DNA of 64,000 bases. It comes from Anaerolineales bacterium. GTDB lineage: Bacteria; Chloroflexota; Anaerolineae; Anaerolineales; Villigracilaceae. Below are positions 39,489-48,544 of the stretch, piece after piece. The stretch lies in NCBI GenBank assembly GCA_016789305.1, contig JAEURJ010000016.1, forward strand, positions 186,001 to 250,000. Direction: 5' to 3'. Both the position numbers and the translations under genes were made by a program. Each line of letters opens with the position of its first letter. Position 1 is the first letter of the stretch. The notes beneath the pieces are model-generated. The model was given only the letters and a program-made list of their open reading frames with translations. It made no database searches and was not told the origin of the DNA.

Positions 39489-39950
39489 GTGCAAAAGCCA
39501 TCTCCTACTTTCCTCCAGATCATTTCAACAGATTATCTGGCACAAAACTTCTTTGTGATGATCTTTGCCGGCTGGGTGATCTATGGAATTGACGCTCTAT
39601 TTCAAGGCAGGGCTACTTTCTTCCTCGCCATCTTTGCAGCCATCCTCACCCCTCTCGGCTTGTTGACCTTCTTTTGGAGATACAACCTCATCATTTCCAC
39701 TTTCATGAATGGAACCGAAATAACCGGCCAGGTAGCCGAAATTACCACGATTCGCAACGGAAAAAATAGGCAAGATATCATCATCTCTTACATGTACGAT
39801 CTTAACGGAAAAGCTTATCAATTCCGAAATCGCGTAAAGAAAAACAGCTATGCTAAAAATTTACGACAAGGCCAGCAGGTGAATCTGTTGGCGCATGAGA
39901 AAACTCCGCATATTGCTTTTATAAAAGAAATCTATCTGGAAACCAACTAA
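39489..39950 (+). CDS. Membrane protein, DUF3592-like
   Basis: This 153-residue protein has two N-terminal membrane helices (about 20-40 and 45-65: FFLAIFAAILTPLGLLTFFW). A soluble domain follows with GTEITGQVAEITTIRNGKNR, IIISYMYDLNGKAYQFRNRV and LRQGQQVNLLAHEKTPHIAF, the pattern of DUF3592-type beta-rich domains. It begins at a GTG seven bases after the ProRS-like stop. The next gene's ATG directly follows its stop, so the three are likely cotranscribed. Function unknown. Confidence 0.62.
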   Translation: MQKPSPTFLQIISTDYLAQNFFVMIFAGWVIYGIDALFQGRATFFLAIFAAILTPLGLLTFFWRYNLIISTFMNGTEITGQVAEITTIRNGKNRQDIIISYMYDLNGKAYQFRNRVKKNSYAKNLRQGQQVNLLAHEKTPHIAFIKEIYLETN

Positions 39951-41114
39951 ATGACCCAAATGAAAATCCCGATGTCCTCCCCCGACTTAACCGATGCAGA
40001 CCGTCAGGCCGTGATCAACGTGATCAACACGCCCATTCTCAGCATGGGAAAATACACTACTGATTTCGAAAAAACATTCTGTGACCTGACAGGCGCGAAA
40101 TATGCGGTCTCTGTCAACTCAGGGACAGCGGGGCTGCATTTGTGCGTCCGCGCAGCGGGGATTGGCGCAGGCGACCTTGTGATCACCACGCCGTTTTCTT
40201 TCGTGGCTTCCTCCAACGCGCTGCTGTTCGAGAATGCGATTCCCGTTTTTGTGGATATCGATCCGCGCACAGGGAATATTGATCCCAAACTTGTTGCGCA
40301 GGCCGCAAGGAATATTGAAAAGTTCCTGCCGCGTAAAGGCGCAGACAATCATGGGAAATTAAAAGCCATCTTGCCGGTGGATGTGTTCGGTCAACCCGCG
40401 GATATGGATGCGATCAACGCAGTTGCCAAAGAACATGGCCTGGCTGTTATCGAAGATTCATGCGAAGCTTTGGGCGCAACCTACAAAGGCAGACAAGCTG
40501 GCACGCTTGGCGAGTTTGGTGTCTTTGCGTTCTATCCAAATAAACAGATCACCACCGGCGAAGGCGGTGTCATCATCACCAGTGATGAGAAGGCCGCGAA
40601 CTTCATGCGCGCGCTCCGCAATCAGGGACGTGCCCCGGGAGATACGTGGCTGCAACACACTCACCTCGGCTACAACTATCGCATCGATGAAATGTCCGCG
40701 GCGATGGGCGCTTCGCAGATGACACGGCTGGATTCCATTCTTTCGAAACGGGAGCAGGTGGCGGCGTGGTACGAAGCGCGGCTTTCTGAAATCCCCGGAG
40801 TCGAAACTCCATTCATTGAATCCTTCACGACACGCATGTCGTGGTTTGTGTATGTCATCCGCTTTGATAAAAAAATCAATCGCGACGAAATGGCGAAGAA
40901 ATTGGATGCGCGCGGAATTCCCGTGCGGCCCTATTTCCTGCCGATCCATTTGCAGCCGTACATCGTCGAAAAGTTTGGATACAAGGAAGGCGACTATCCA
41001 GTGACGGAGGACCTCGGGAAACGCGGACTCGCCATTCCGTTCAGCGGCGTGATGACTGAAGAGCAAGTCAATTATGTGTGCGAAATTCTTCGCGATGAAA
41101 TAAGCAGGATATGA
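39951..41114 (+). CDS. DegT/DnrJ/EryC1/StrS-family aminotransferase
   Basis: The 387-residue PLP enzyme has VSVNSGTAGLHLCVRAAGI, TPFSFVASSNALLFENAIPV, VIEDSCEALGATYKGRQAGT and the PLP-lysine motif FAFYPNKQITTGEGGVI. These enzymes transfer an amino group to a keto-sugar nucleotide, as in amino-sugar synthesis for lipopolysaccharide-like or glycan polymers. No sugar-dehydratase partner is adjacent in this window, but two SDR enzymes lie nearby. The start directly follows the previous stop. Confidence 0.9.
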   Translation: MTQMKIPMSSPDLTDADRQAVINVINTPILSMGKYTTDFEKTFCDLTGAKYAVSVNSGTAGLHLCVRAAGIGAGDLVITTPFSFVASSNALLFENAIPVFVDIDPRTGNIDPKLVAQAARNIEKFLPRKGADNHGKLKAILPVDVFGQPADMDAINAVAKEHGLAVIEDSCEALGATYKGRQAGTLGEFGVFAFYPNKQITTGEGGVIITSDEKAANFMRALRNQGRAPGDTWLQHTHLGYNYRIDEMSAAMGASQMTRLDSILSKREQVAAWYEARLSEIPGVETPFIESFTTRMSWFVYVIRFDKKINRDEMAKKLDARGIPVRPYFLPIHLQPYIVEKFGYKEGDYPVTEDLGKRGLAIPFSGVMTEEQVNYVCEILRDEISRI

Positions 41115-42019
41115 ACGTCGGACATTTCCCCCCGCCGAAGAGACGCGGCCTGATCATTCACGGCACAATTCTAACTGTGCTGACGGTCATCACTATCGTT
41201 GGTTTCATCAATCTTTCGCGTGCAGATGTAGGACCGCAATTCCTGATCGCATTGTTGGTCTCGCTTCTCTCTTTTGCGCCGATCCCATTTTTTGCCTATC
41301 GTGCGTATTCGTTGTGGCGCGCGGATTATCACATGGATCGCGACAGCCTTGCGATCAGCTGGGGTCTGCGCGTGGAAGATATTCCGCTGACAGATATTGA
41401 ATGGATGCGTCCCGCGGATGATCTCACCCGACCGCTTGCATTGCCATCTTTACCGATCCCCGGTGGATTGCTTGGACTGAAACGTCATCCCGACGTAGGC
41501 GTGGTCGAATTCCTGGCATCCGATGTAAATAAACTTTTACTGGTTGCCACTGCAAAACGAGTGTTTGTCATCTCGCCGGATGACCCTGCCGGACTAACTC
41601 AAACGTTTGCGCGCGCCACAGAGCTTGGAAGCCTGGCTCCCGTGGAAGCGAAATCGGTGTACCCATCGTTTGTCGTTACACAAGCATGGGAAAGCGGGTT
41701 GGCACGTTATCTTTGGCTGACTGCCCTATTTTTGAATCTTGGGTTGTTCATTTGGGCGAGCCTCATCATCCCGACCACACCGCGCGTTGCATTGGGTCCG
41801 CAGTTCGTTGGCAGTGCAGTTGAAACGATTCCCTCGTCACAGCTTATCATCTTCCCCATTGCAAGCCTTCTGCTTGCAATGGCTGGCTGGATCGCAGGTC
41901 TTTATTTCTATCGCTGGGATCGTGAACGTGTGCTTGCGTTTATCGTTTGGGGTTCCAGTATGTTCACGAGTTTGCTTTTCCTGATCGCGGTTCTATTTAT
42001 CATCACCACTCCTGTATAA
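41111..42019 (+). CDS. Membrane protein with a PH-like domain
   Basis: The 302-residue protein has two N-terminal helices (about 15-35 and 43-65), then a soluble domain. That domain has AISWGLRVEDIPLTDIEWMR, LLLVATAKRVFVISPDDPAG and a conserved SVYPSFVVTQAWESG, resembling bacterial PH-like (bPH) domains. Two or three further helices follow (YLWLTALFLNLGLFIWASLI; IIFPIASLLLAMAGWIAGLY). The start overlaps the aminotransferase stop (ATGA), indicating coupling. A heptamer repeat lies after its stop. Function unknown. Confidence 0.65.
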   Translation: MNVGHFPPPKRRGLIIHGTILTVLTVITIVGFINLSRADVGPQFLIALLVSLLSFAPIPFFAYRAYSLWRADYHMDRDSLAISWGLRVEDIPLTDIEWMRPADDLTRPLALPSLPIPGGLLGLKRHPDVGVVEFLASDVNKLLLVATAKRVFVISPDDPAGLTQTFARATELGSLAPVEAKSVYPSFVVTQAWESGLARYLWLTALFLNLGLFIWASLIIPTTPRVALGPQFVGSAVETIPSSQLIIFPIASLLLAMAGWIAGLYFYRWDRERVLAFIVWGSSMFTSLLFLIAVLFIITTPV

Positions 42020-42021
42020 AG

Positions 42022-42056
42022 GTCAAAAGTCGAAAGTCAAATGTCAGACCTTCGAC
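42022..42056. repeat. Period-7 repeat array between genes
   Basis: Units GTCAAAA, GTCGAAA, GTCAAAT, GTCAGAC, CTTCGAC lie in the 46-base gap before the DUF92 gene. They are the same type as the array inside the alcohol dehydrogenase gene at 25054-25116. Confidence 0.75.
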
Positions 42057-42065
42057 TGATAAAAC

Positions 42066-42866
42066 ATGCAACTACTCTTCGGATTTCTCCTCGCCATTGT
42101 TATTGCGTTTCTTGCATACAAAGCTCACAGCTTAAACAAAAGCGGAGCCATCGCCGCACTCTTTACCGGCACGATCATTTTCGGCATTGGCGGCTGGCAA
42201 TGGGCAATTCTGCTGCTCACTTTTTTTATCACATCATCCGCATTAAGTCGTGCATTCAAAAAACGCAAGCAAGGCCTCGATGAAAAATTTTCCAAAGGCC
42301 ATGAACGCGATGCGGGCCAGGTATTTGGTAACGGTGGTCTCGCCACGCTCTTTGCTGCATTACATTTTTTCTTTCCATACGAAACATGGCCCTGGCTTGG
42401 TTTCGCTGCTTCCCTTGCAGCAGTCAATGCTGACACGTGGGCAACTGAATTGGGCGTATTGAATCCGAATCCCCCGCGGATGATCACAAACTTAAATAGA
42501 ATCGTGGAAAAAGGCACCTCAGGTGGAATCTCATTAATCGGCACACTCGCCTCGTTGACAGGTTCCGCCCTGATCGGCATTCTCGCTTCTCTTCTTAACC
42601 CGATAGCTGATTCTGTTTCAATCTTCATCATCGTCACTCTGGCAGGACTCGCTGGTTCCCTCTTCGATTCTCTTCTTGGCGGAACCGTCCAAGCCATGTA
42701 CTACTGCCCGGCCGACGAAAAAGAAACCGAGAAACACCCACTGCATACCTGCGGCACACAGACGGTTCACATCCGCGGCTGGCAATGGCTGGATAATGAC
42801 TGGGTCAATTTTGCGTGCGGGGCATTTGGGGTGATGACATCTCTTTTGCTAAAAGGAATTTTATAA
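42066..42866 (+). CDS. DUF92-family integral membrane protein
   Basis: This 266-residue protein has about six membrane helices and the DUF92 signature LAAVNADTWATELGVLNPNP, followed by RIVEKGTSGGISLIGTLASL and a conserved GGTVQAMYYCP. The plant relative VTE6 is a phytyl-phosphate kinase in tocopherol synthesis, but bacterial DUF92 members are mostly uncharacterised. The D-x-W-A-T-E-L-G stretch is the conserved core. A role in isoprenoid-alcohol phosphate metabolism is a fair guess. It is followed after 2 bases by the next gene. Confidence 0.82.
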   Translation: MQLLFGFLLAIVIAFLAYKAHSLNKSGAIAALFTGTIIFGIGGWQWAILLLTFFITSSALSRAFKKRKQGLDEKFSKGHERDAGQVFGNGGLATLFAALHFFFPYETWPWLGFAASLAAVNADTWATELGVLNPNPPRMITNLNRIVEKGTSGGISLIGTLASLTGSALIGILASLLNPIADSVSIFIIVTLAGLAGSLFDSLLGGTVQAMYYCPADEKETEKHPLHTCGTQTVHIRGWQWLDNDWVNFACGAFGVMTSLLLKGIL

Positions 42867-42868
42867 AA

Positions 42869-43897
42869 ATGACTGTTTCATCAAAACCCATTCTCGTCAC
42901 AGGTGCCAGCAGTTTCGTCGCCATTCACACCATTATTCAATTGCTGGAGCAGGGATATAAAGTCCGCGGAACGGTTCGGTCGTCATCGAAAGAGGCAGAG
43001 GTCCGCGAGACGATCTCAAAATATGTGCAGGCAAATGATCGGCTGGAGATACTGCCTGCCGATCTGGAGCAGGACGCGGGTTGGGATGAAGCAATGAATA
43101 ACGTCGAATATGTGCTGCATGTCGCGTCTCCGTTTCCTTTGTTCGAGCCAAAACATGAAGATGAATTAATCATCCCTGCCGTGCAAGGGACCTTACGCGT
43201 GTTACGAGCCGCGAACAAGGCGAAGGTCAAGCGCATGGTGCAGGTTTCGTCCAACGCGGCAATTTCATCGGGGCATGATGGCGAGAATAGGACTTTTACC
43301 GAAGAAGATTGGACAACTCTCGATAAGGTTGGTGCGTATCCCAAAAGCAAGACGCTGGCCGAACGCGCCGCGTGGGATTTTATTAATGGTTCCGAAAACA
43401 CAAACAAGCTGGAACTTGCAACTATCAACCCGCCGTTGATCCTTGGGCCGATTCCAAACAAGAATTTCAGAACCTCAGTGGAATTGGTGCGTACGTACAT
43501 GTTGGGACAGGTGCCCGGTGTGGGTCGAATAAAAATGGGATTGGTCGATGTGCGCGATGTTGCCGCTGCCATCATCCTAGCCATGCAAACACCCGAAGCA
43601 GCAGGGAATCGCTTCTTGTGCTCCGGTGGAGAGTTATGGCTAAAGGAGATCGCTGAAATTCTGCACAAGGGATATGCAAAGCGCGGATATAAAATCCCCA
43701 CCTTTCAATTTCCAAGCTTCCTGATTCGTTTCATCGCATTATTCGATAAAAAAATCGCGCTGGTAACAGACAGCCTGGATTGGGATTATGAACTTTCCAG
43801 TGAAAAGGCAAAACGAATTCTCAAATGGAATCCGAGATCGAATGAAGAGGCTATTCTTTCGATGGCAGAAAGTTTGATCGAACAAGGAATTTTATAA
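42869..43897 (+). CDS. NAD(P)-dependent extended SDR, dihydroflavonol-reductase-like
   Basis: The 342-residue protein starts ILVTGASSFVAIHTIIQLLE (a TGxxxxxA variant of the cofactor motif) and has VQVSSNAAI before a conserved YPKSKTLAERAAW, the Tyr/Lys catalytic pair. It follows the pattern of dihydroflavonol 4-reductase and cinnamoyl-CoA reductase-like enzymes. Substrate unknown. The frame extends upstream, but the ATG at 42869 is two bases after the DUF92 stop and gives the usual N-terminus. Confidence 0.82.
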   Translation: MTVSSKPILVTGASSFVAIHTIIQLLEQGYKVRGTVRSSSKEAEVRETISKYVQANDRLEILPADLEQDAGWDEAMNNVEYVLHVASPFPLFEPKHEDELIIPAVQGTLRVLRAANKAKVKRMVQVSSNAAISSGHDGENRTFTEEDWTTLDKVGAYPKSKTLAERAAWDFINGSENTNKLELATINPPLILGPIPNKNFRTSVELVRTYMLGQVPGVGRIKMGLVDVRDVAAAIILAMQTPEAAGNRFLCSGGELWLKEIAEILHKGYAKRGYKIPTFQFPSFLIRFIALFDKKIALVTDSLDWDYELSSEKAKRILKWNPRSNEEAILSMAESLIEQGIL

Positions 43898-43907
43898 AAA
43901 ATAACTT

Positions 43908-44020
43908 CGCCCTGAGCGGAGTGACGAGTGCTTTTCGAGGAACGTAGTCGAAGGGTGTGTCAATCAAAAATCTGTCCTTCGACTACGCCGTACAAAAGCA
44001 TACGGCTCCGCTCAGGACGA
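43908..44020. repeat. Long inverted repeat, 'CTGAGCGGAG / GTAGTCGAAGG' type
   Basis: CCTGAGCGGAG (43911-43921) pairs with CTCCGCTCAGG (44006-44016), and CGTAGTCGAAGG (43943-43954) pairs with CCTTCGACTACG (43976-43987). The intervening bases are partly complementary. The element fills the 145-base gap between the SDR and aldo/keto reductase genes. Confidence 0.8.
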
Positions 44021-44042
44021 TGATATTAATAATGGAGCAATC

Positions 44043-45035
44043 ATGAATTATTTACCTTCCGAATCCCGTTACCAATCGATGCAATACCGCCGCTCCGGCC
44101 GCAGCGGACTCAAACTCCCCGCCGTGTCGCTTGGCTTGTGGCACAACTTCGGCGGCGTGGATACGTTTTCCAACAGCCGCGAGATGGTCTTGCGCGCGTT
44201 TGATCTCGGCATCACGCATTTGGACCTCGCCAACAATTATGGTCCCCCACCCGGTTCGGCAGAGGAAACCTTCGGCCAGATTATGGCAAAAGATTTAAAA
44301 CCCTATCGCGATGAATTGGTCATCTCGACCAAAGCCGGCTATTGGATGTGGGAAGGGCCATATGGAGAATGGGGTTCTCGCAAATATTTAATTTCAAGCC
44401 TTGATCAAAGCCTCAAACGCATGGGCTTGGACTACGTGGACATTTTCTATCATCACCGCCCTGATCCCGATACTCCGCTTGAAGAAACGATGCAAGCGTT
44501 GGATTTCGCAGTCCGCAGCGGACGCGCCATGTATGCCGGCATTTCCAATTATCCCGCTGACAAGGCGCGCGAGGCCGCCAAGATGTTGCGCGAACTTGGC
44601 ACGCCTTGTTTGATCCATCAACCATCCTACAGCATGTTCAATCGCTGGGTGGAGGATGGTCTTCTGCAAACTTTGAAAGAAGAAGGCGTTGGCTGCATCG
44701 CATTCTCCCCGCTCGCGCAAGGATTGCTCACCGATAAATATCTCAGCGGAAGTATTCCCGAAGGATCGCGCGCTTCCAAGGCACACGGCTTCCTCAAGCC
44801 CGCACACATCACAGATGAAAAATTGGATAAGGTTAAAAAATTGAATGGCATGGCAAAGTCACGTGGGCAGACTCTCGCACAAATGGCGCTCGCCTGGGTG
44901 CTGCGTCACGAAACGGTGACATCCGTTTTGATCGGGGCCAGCAAGGTCTCGCAGATTGATGATGCTGTTGGCGCGTTGAACAAGCTCGATTTTTCGAACG
45001 ATGAATTGAAAAAGTTGGAAGGGATATTGAAATAG
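44043..45035 (+). CDS. gpr: Aldo/keto reductase, YghZ/Gpr-like (L-glyceraldehyde 3-phosphate reductase)
   Basis: The 330-residue TIM-barrel protein is close to E. coli YghZ throughout: SRYQSMQYRRSGRSGLKLPA, LSLGLWHNFGG-like start, DLGITHLDLANNYGPPPGSA and IHQPSYSMFNRWVEDGLL. The catalytic Asp, Tyr, Lys and His of AKR enzymes are in place. YghZ reduces methylglyoxal and L-glyceraldehyde 3-phosphate with NADPH. GGAG precedes the ATG. The next gene starts 4 bases after its stop. Confidence 0.85.
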   Translation: MNYLPSESRYQSMQYRRSGRSGLKLPAVSLGLWHNFGGVDTFSNSREMVLRAFDLGITHLDLANNYGPPPGSAEETFGQIMAKDLKPYRDELVISTKAGYWMWEGPYGEWGSRKYLISSLDQSLKRMGLDYVDIFYHHRPDPDTPLEETMQALDFAVRSGRAMYAGISNYPADKAREAAKMLRELGTPCLIHQPSYSMFNRWVEDGLLQTLKEEGVGCIAFSPLAQGLLTDKYLSGSIPEGSRASKAHGFLKPAHITDEKLDKVKKLNGMAKSRGQTLAQMALAWVLRHETVTSVLIGASKVSQIDDAVGALNKLDFSNDELKKLEGILK

Positions 45036-45039
45036 CAGA

Positions 45040-45672
45040 ATGAAACCTGAAAGAATAATCCTCATCCGTCACGGCGAATCAGAAGGGAATGCAGATAACT
45101 CCCTTTATGAAACCACACAAGACTTCGCATTGAAACTATCCCCTGCTGGAGTGGAGCAAGCCAAAAAGGCAGGGCGACAAATCAAGGAGGTCATTGGAGA
45201 CGATTCCATTTATTTATATTTATCTCCCTACCATCGAACACGCGAAACGTACCAATATATTTCGGAATCGATCAAGGAGAATATAACCAAAGCCGTGGAA
45301 GACCCAAGACTCCGTGAGCAGGATTGGGGCCATTTAAGACATCCCGACGAAAACAAGGAAATTAGCGAAGAGCGGGATAGCTTCAGCACATTTTATTATC
45401 GAATCCCAGACGGCGAATCAGGCGCAGATGCGTACGACCGCGTGAGCAATTTTCTGGACACCCTGCACCGCGATTTCGAAAAAATAGATTACCCCGAAAA
45501 TGTATTGATCGTTACACATGGGCTTACGATGCGGTTGTTCCTGATGCGCTGGTTCCATTGGACCGTGGAGGAATATGAAAGTCTAAGAAATCCAAAGAAC
45601 TGTCAATTCGTGATCATGGAAAAACAATTTGACAATCACTACCAATTGACCACTAGCCTGGAAAAAAGATAA
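45040..45672 (+). CDS. Histidine phosphatase family protein
   Basis: The 210-residue protein has the phosphohistidine motif ILIRHGESEGNADNS near the N-terminus and the second conserved His in ENVLIVTHGLTMRLFLMRW. It is of the phosphoglycerate-mutase-like branch; the exact substrate is not predictable, although the spacing is common to sugar-phosphate or phospho-protein phosphatases. It follows the aldo/keto reductase with only 4 bases between, so translation may be coupled. A strong terminator follows. Confidence 0.88.
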   Translation: MKPERIILIRHGESEGNADNSLYETTQDFALKLSPAGVEQAKKAGRQIKEVIGDDSIYLYLSPYHRTRETYQYISESIKENITKAVEDPRLREQDWGHLRHPDENKEISEERDSFSTFYYRIPDGESGADAYDRVSNFLDTLHRDFEKIDYPENVLIVTHGLTMRLFLMRWFHWTVEEYESLRNPKNCQFVIMEKQFDNHYQLTTSLEKR

Positions 45673-45678
45673 ACAAAA

Positions 45679-45711
45679 AGAGCTCCGAGATTTTAAAAAC
45701 CTCGGAGCTCT
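45679..45711. terminator. Bidirectional terminator
   Basis: A perfect 11-bp stem (AGAGCTCCGAG / CTCGGAGCTCT) lies between the convergent histidine phosphatase and nucleoside kinase genes. Confidence 0.85.
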
Positions 45712-45719
45712 GCATTTAA

Positions 45720-47414
45720 CTATCCTCGCCAGATCTTGAAATCCTTCAAACTCGAACCACCCAAAAATTCTCTAACAATCGAATTCGCGGGGATCAAACT
45801 CACATCCAATGGCAGGAACCATTCGAGGAAGGCAAGCAGCCTTCTGGCTTCGATGAATTCAGGCACATTGTATGGAACCTGTCGCAGTAACGGCTCGGCC
45901 AGTGGCTTCAACACAGCCAATTCATATACCAACGCGGAGTTGAACATCACGTCCGCATTTTCCTGATAGGGGAAGATATGGCGCTTCTCACCGCGGCGGA
46001 CGGATTCCCAACGGCTGATGGTTTGCGCGGCGAAATATCCGCGTTCGCGTGCATCACGTACGATGCGGCGGATCAAGCGTGTGTCGGTTGTTGAAACGCG
46101 ATTCTGCCGGTCGAGGTTAAGCTGCGTCAGCGCAGAGACATATATTCGAAATGCTGAATCAGTCCAACGGTCGGGGATGAGGCGCGGGTTCATGCCATGG
46201 ATGCCTTCGAGGATGATCGGCTGTCCCACGTTCAACTGGACGATATCCCCATCCTCGCTTCTTCCTGTCTTGAAGTTGAATCTAGGCAATTGAATTTTTT
46301 CGCCGCTGATTAATTTTTCAAGGTCCTGCGCGAGGCGCGAAAGGTTCAATGCCTCAATGGTTTCAAAATCAGGCTGACCATTTTCATCAAGCGGATTCTT
46401 ATCGCGATCGACAAAATAATTATCAAGCTCCAAGGGATACGGTGAGATGCCGCGCGCGAGCAATTGCACGGCAAGGCGACGCGATGAAGTGGTCTTGCCC
46501 GAAGAGGATGGACCCGCGATCAAAATGATCTTCGATTTTTTTTGTTCGATTTGCTGCGCCAGATCAGAAAGATTTTGTTCGTGCAGTGCTTCGGATACGA
46601 GAACCAATTCATCGGCACGGCCCGCTTGAATGGCGTCATTCAATGCGCCGACATTGTCGATGTTGAGCGTTTCAAGCCAATCACCATATTGACGAAAAGT
46701 TTTGAGCAGTTTGGGATAATCACCCATCGGTTCAAGTTCTGTCGGCGAATGGCGGCGCGGAAATTGAATCAAAAATCCGCCGTTGATCAGTTTCAGGTCG
46801 AACCATTTTAAGTATCCAGTGGAGGGCACCATGTAGCCGTGCATATAATTCATCTTTCCGTTTAGGCCGTACATGGTTAGGTAATCTTTTTGACGATGTG
46901 CCAGCAGGCGCAGTTTGTCATCGTAGCCGTGACTCTTGAAATATTCGACGGCTTCCTGAATGGGAACTTCCCTGCGCTTGAAGGGAATATCCTGTTGAAT
47001 TATTTTTTCAAGTGCGAGTTTCAACGATCTTAATTCTGCTTCAGAAAGGGAATTGCGGCCTGTTACTTCGCAATAAAAACCACCCGAAGAAACGGAATGA
47101 TCGATGTTGAGTTTGGCTTCGGGAAATAAATCTGAAAAGGCAATATCCATCAAATACACAAGCGAGCGGCGATAAATACGCGCGCCGTCCGCGGAGTTCA
47201 TGGTAACCGGCTGACAGTATGATTCCACGGTAATGGGAAAGGTCAGTTCATGGATCTCATTGTTGATAATCGCAGCAACGATTGGCGCAGAAAAATCGGC
47301 GCTTACCTGTTTGAGAAAATCCTCGATCCTCGTCCCACGCGGACCGGAAAGAACCCTTCCATCAGGAAGGTGAAGATCGACATTGGTATTGGGTTGTGTG
47401 ATTTGGATGGTCAT
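45720..47414 (-). CDS. TGS-domain nucleoside (uridine-type) kinase
   Basis: This 564-residue protein starts with a TGS domain (about 8-70: LHLPDGRVLSGPRGTRIEDF), then a region resembling the threonyl/alanyl second additional domain. A P-loop uridine-kinase/PRK domain follows (Walker A GPSSSGKTTSS around residue 300, and YPLELDNYFVDRDKNPLDEN). This fusion is known in some bacteria as a nucleoside kinase. The N-terminal part suggests tRNA-synthetase ancestry. No Shine-Dalgarno precedes the ATG at 47414. The upstream gene end is embedded in a period-8 repeat. Confidence 0.82.
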   Translation of the reverse strand: MTIQITQPNTNVDLHLPDGRVLSGPRGTRIEDFLKQVSADFSAPIVAAIINNEIHELTFPITVESYCQPVTMNSADGARIYRRSLVYLMDIAFSDLFPEAKLNIDHSVSSGGFYCEVTGRNSLSEAELRSLKLALEKIIQQDIPFKRREVPIQEAVEYFKSHGYDDKLRLLAHRQKDYLTMYGLNGKMNYMHGYMVPSTGYLKWFDLKLINGGFLIQFPRRHSPTELEPMGDYPKLLKTFRQYGDWLETLNIDNVGALNDAIQAGRADELVLVSEALHEQNLSDLAQQIEQKKSKIILIAGPSSSGKTTSSRRLAVQLLARGISPYPLELDNYFVDRDKNPLDENGQPDFETIEALNLSRLAQDLEKLISGEKIQLPRFNFKTGRSEDGDIVQLNVGQPIILEGIHGMNPRLIPDRWTDSAFRIYVSALTQLNLDRQNRVSTTDTRLIRRIVRDARERGYFAAQTISRWESVRRGEKRHIFPYQENADVMFNSALVYELAVLKPLAEPLLRQVPYNVPEFIEARRLLAFLEWFLPLDVSLIPANSIVREFLGGSSLKDFKIWRG

Positions 47415-47424
47415 TTTCGATTTG

Positions 47425-47462
47425 AAAGTTGGAACATTTAAACGTTTGAACGTTCCAACTTT
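47425..47462. repeat. Period-8 hairpin repeat at the end of the PanE-like gene
   Basis: AAAGTTGGAAC (47425-47435) pairs with GTTCCAACTTT (47452-47462); the span consists of 8-bp units such as GTTGGAAC, ATTTAAAC, GTTTGAAC, GTTCCAAC. It supplies the last residues and stop of the minus-strand gene. Confidence 0.8.
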
Positions 47463-48529
47463 TGAAGAAATTTTTCGGGCTGTTTTGCGAACTCGTCCAG
47501 GGGAATTTTTTTGCTGGTCAGATCGACCAGCGTATTGGTCAGCAACTCATTGACCGGGGTTGGAATCCCGCGCGTTTTACCTTCGCGGACAACGGCTCCG
47601 TGCAGATATTCCACTTCGCTTTGAGTGCGGCCTGCGTACAGGTCAATGTGAAAGGAGGGCATTTTGCCGCCGCGTCCGCTGCCGGCAGCTTTGGCAAGAA
47701 AAGGTTTGGAAAGCCAAAGCGGGATTTTTGTCGCAAATGCCAACGCACGTACCGGTGTGCCGGGCAAATCGAAAACTTCAAGGTTTTGCGCCTTCATCAC
47801 CGCGAGACATTCCTTGAGCATGTCGATTTCAAGCTTGTATAGTTTTGGGTTGGCAAACACTTCCGCGGCGGTTAAATTCAAAATGGCAGAGGTTGGGTTC
47901 GCGATCAAATTGGTCAGCATCTTGGACCATTTCATGCCGTGCGCTTCAGGATACAAACGGCAATTCAAAAAAGCCTGGTTGAAAATCGCCACCAGCTTTT
48001 CGGAGAGGGGATGTCCTGCCGCAATGCCAACGCCGCGCAATTTTTCAAGGACGATATTTCCAGCGCCTTTGCGGCCAATCGCCGTGGTGACCGTACCGTA
48101 AATGACCTTGTCCGCACCCATCACGCGCGCAATTGCTTGTTCATTTTCCACGCCATTGGAAAGACATAAAATTGGCGGCAGCTTTTCGACAAACGGCTTC
48201 AACTCCTCCATCGCAGATACAGTATCAAAAGATTTCAGCGCGAAGAGTGCCACGTCAAATGGACCGTAATTGAACGCTTCTTCAATCGAAGGGCAAATCA
48301 CAAACGAGCGCGAATCCACCACGAAGGCATCTTTGGTCTTTCTTCTTTCATCGATAGTCAGATCCAGCCGCAAACCGCGCTCGCGAAGTTCATCCACCAT
48401 CTTTTGTTTTTCAATAAAAACCACCTGCTGGCCTGCCAGGGCAAGCGAACCACCGATATATGTGCCAATCGCCCCGGCACCGAACACAAGAAACTTTAAA
48501 GAAGAAGATTGCGAAGCAGGTTGTACCAA
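47438..48529 (-). CDS. 2-dehydropantoate 2-reductase-like (PanE/ApbA family)
   Basis: The 363-residue protein has the Rossmann motif KFLVFGAGAIGTYIGGSLAL and the later conserved TNLIANPTSAILN and GRGGKMPSFHIDLYAGR. This is the PanE/ApbA pattern, an NADPH-dependent reduction of ketopantoate in pantothenate synthesis. At 363 residues it is longer than classical PanE (about 300), so other ketoacid substrates are possible. The start is TTG at 48529 with GGAG about seven bases upstream; no nearer ATG fits. The last residues (KLERSNV) are supplied by an octamer repeat. Confidence 0.82.
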   Translation of the reverse strand: MVQPASQSSSLKFLVFGAGAIGTYIGGSLALAGQQVVFIEKQKMVDELRERGLRLDLTIDERRKTKDAFVVDSRSFVICPSIEEAFNYGPFDVALFALKSFDTVSAMEELKPFVEKLPPILCLSNGVENEQAIARVMGADKVIYGTVTTAIGRKGAGNIVLEKLRGVGIAAGHPLSEKLVAIFNQAFLNCRLYPEAHGMKWSKMLTNLIANPTSAILNLTAAEVFANPKLYKLEIDMLKECLAVMKAQNLEVFDLPGTPVRALAFATKIPLWLSKPFLAKAAGSGRGGKMPSFHIDLYAGRTQSEVEYLHGAVVREGKTRGIPTPVNELLTNTLVDLTSKKIPLDEFAKQPEKFLQKLERSNV

Positions 48530-48544
48530 AATATCACTCCAAAC

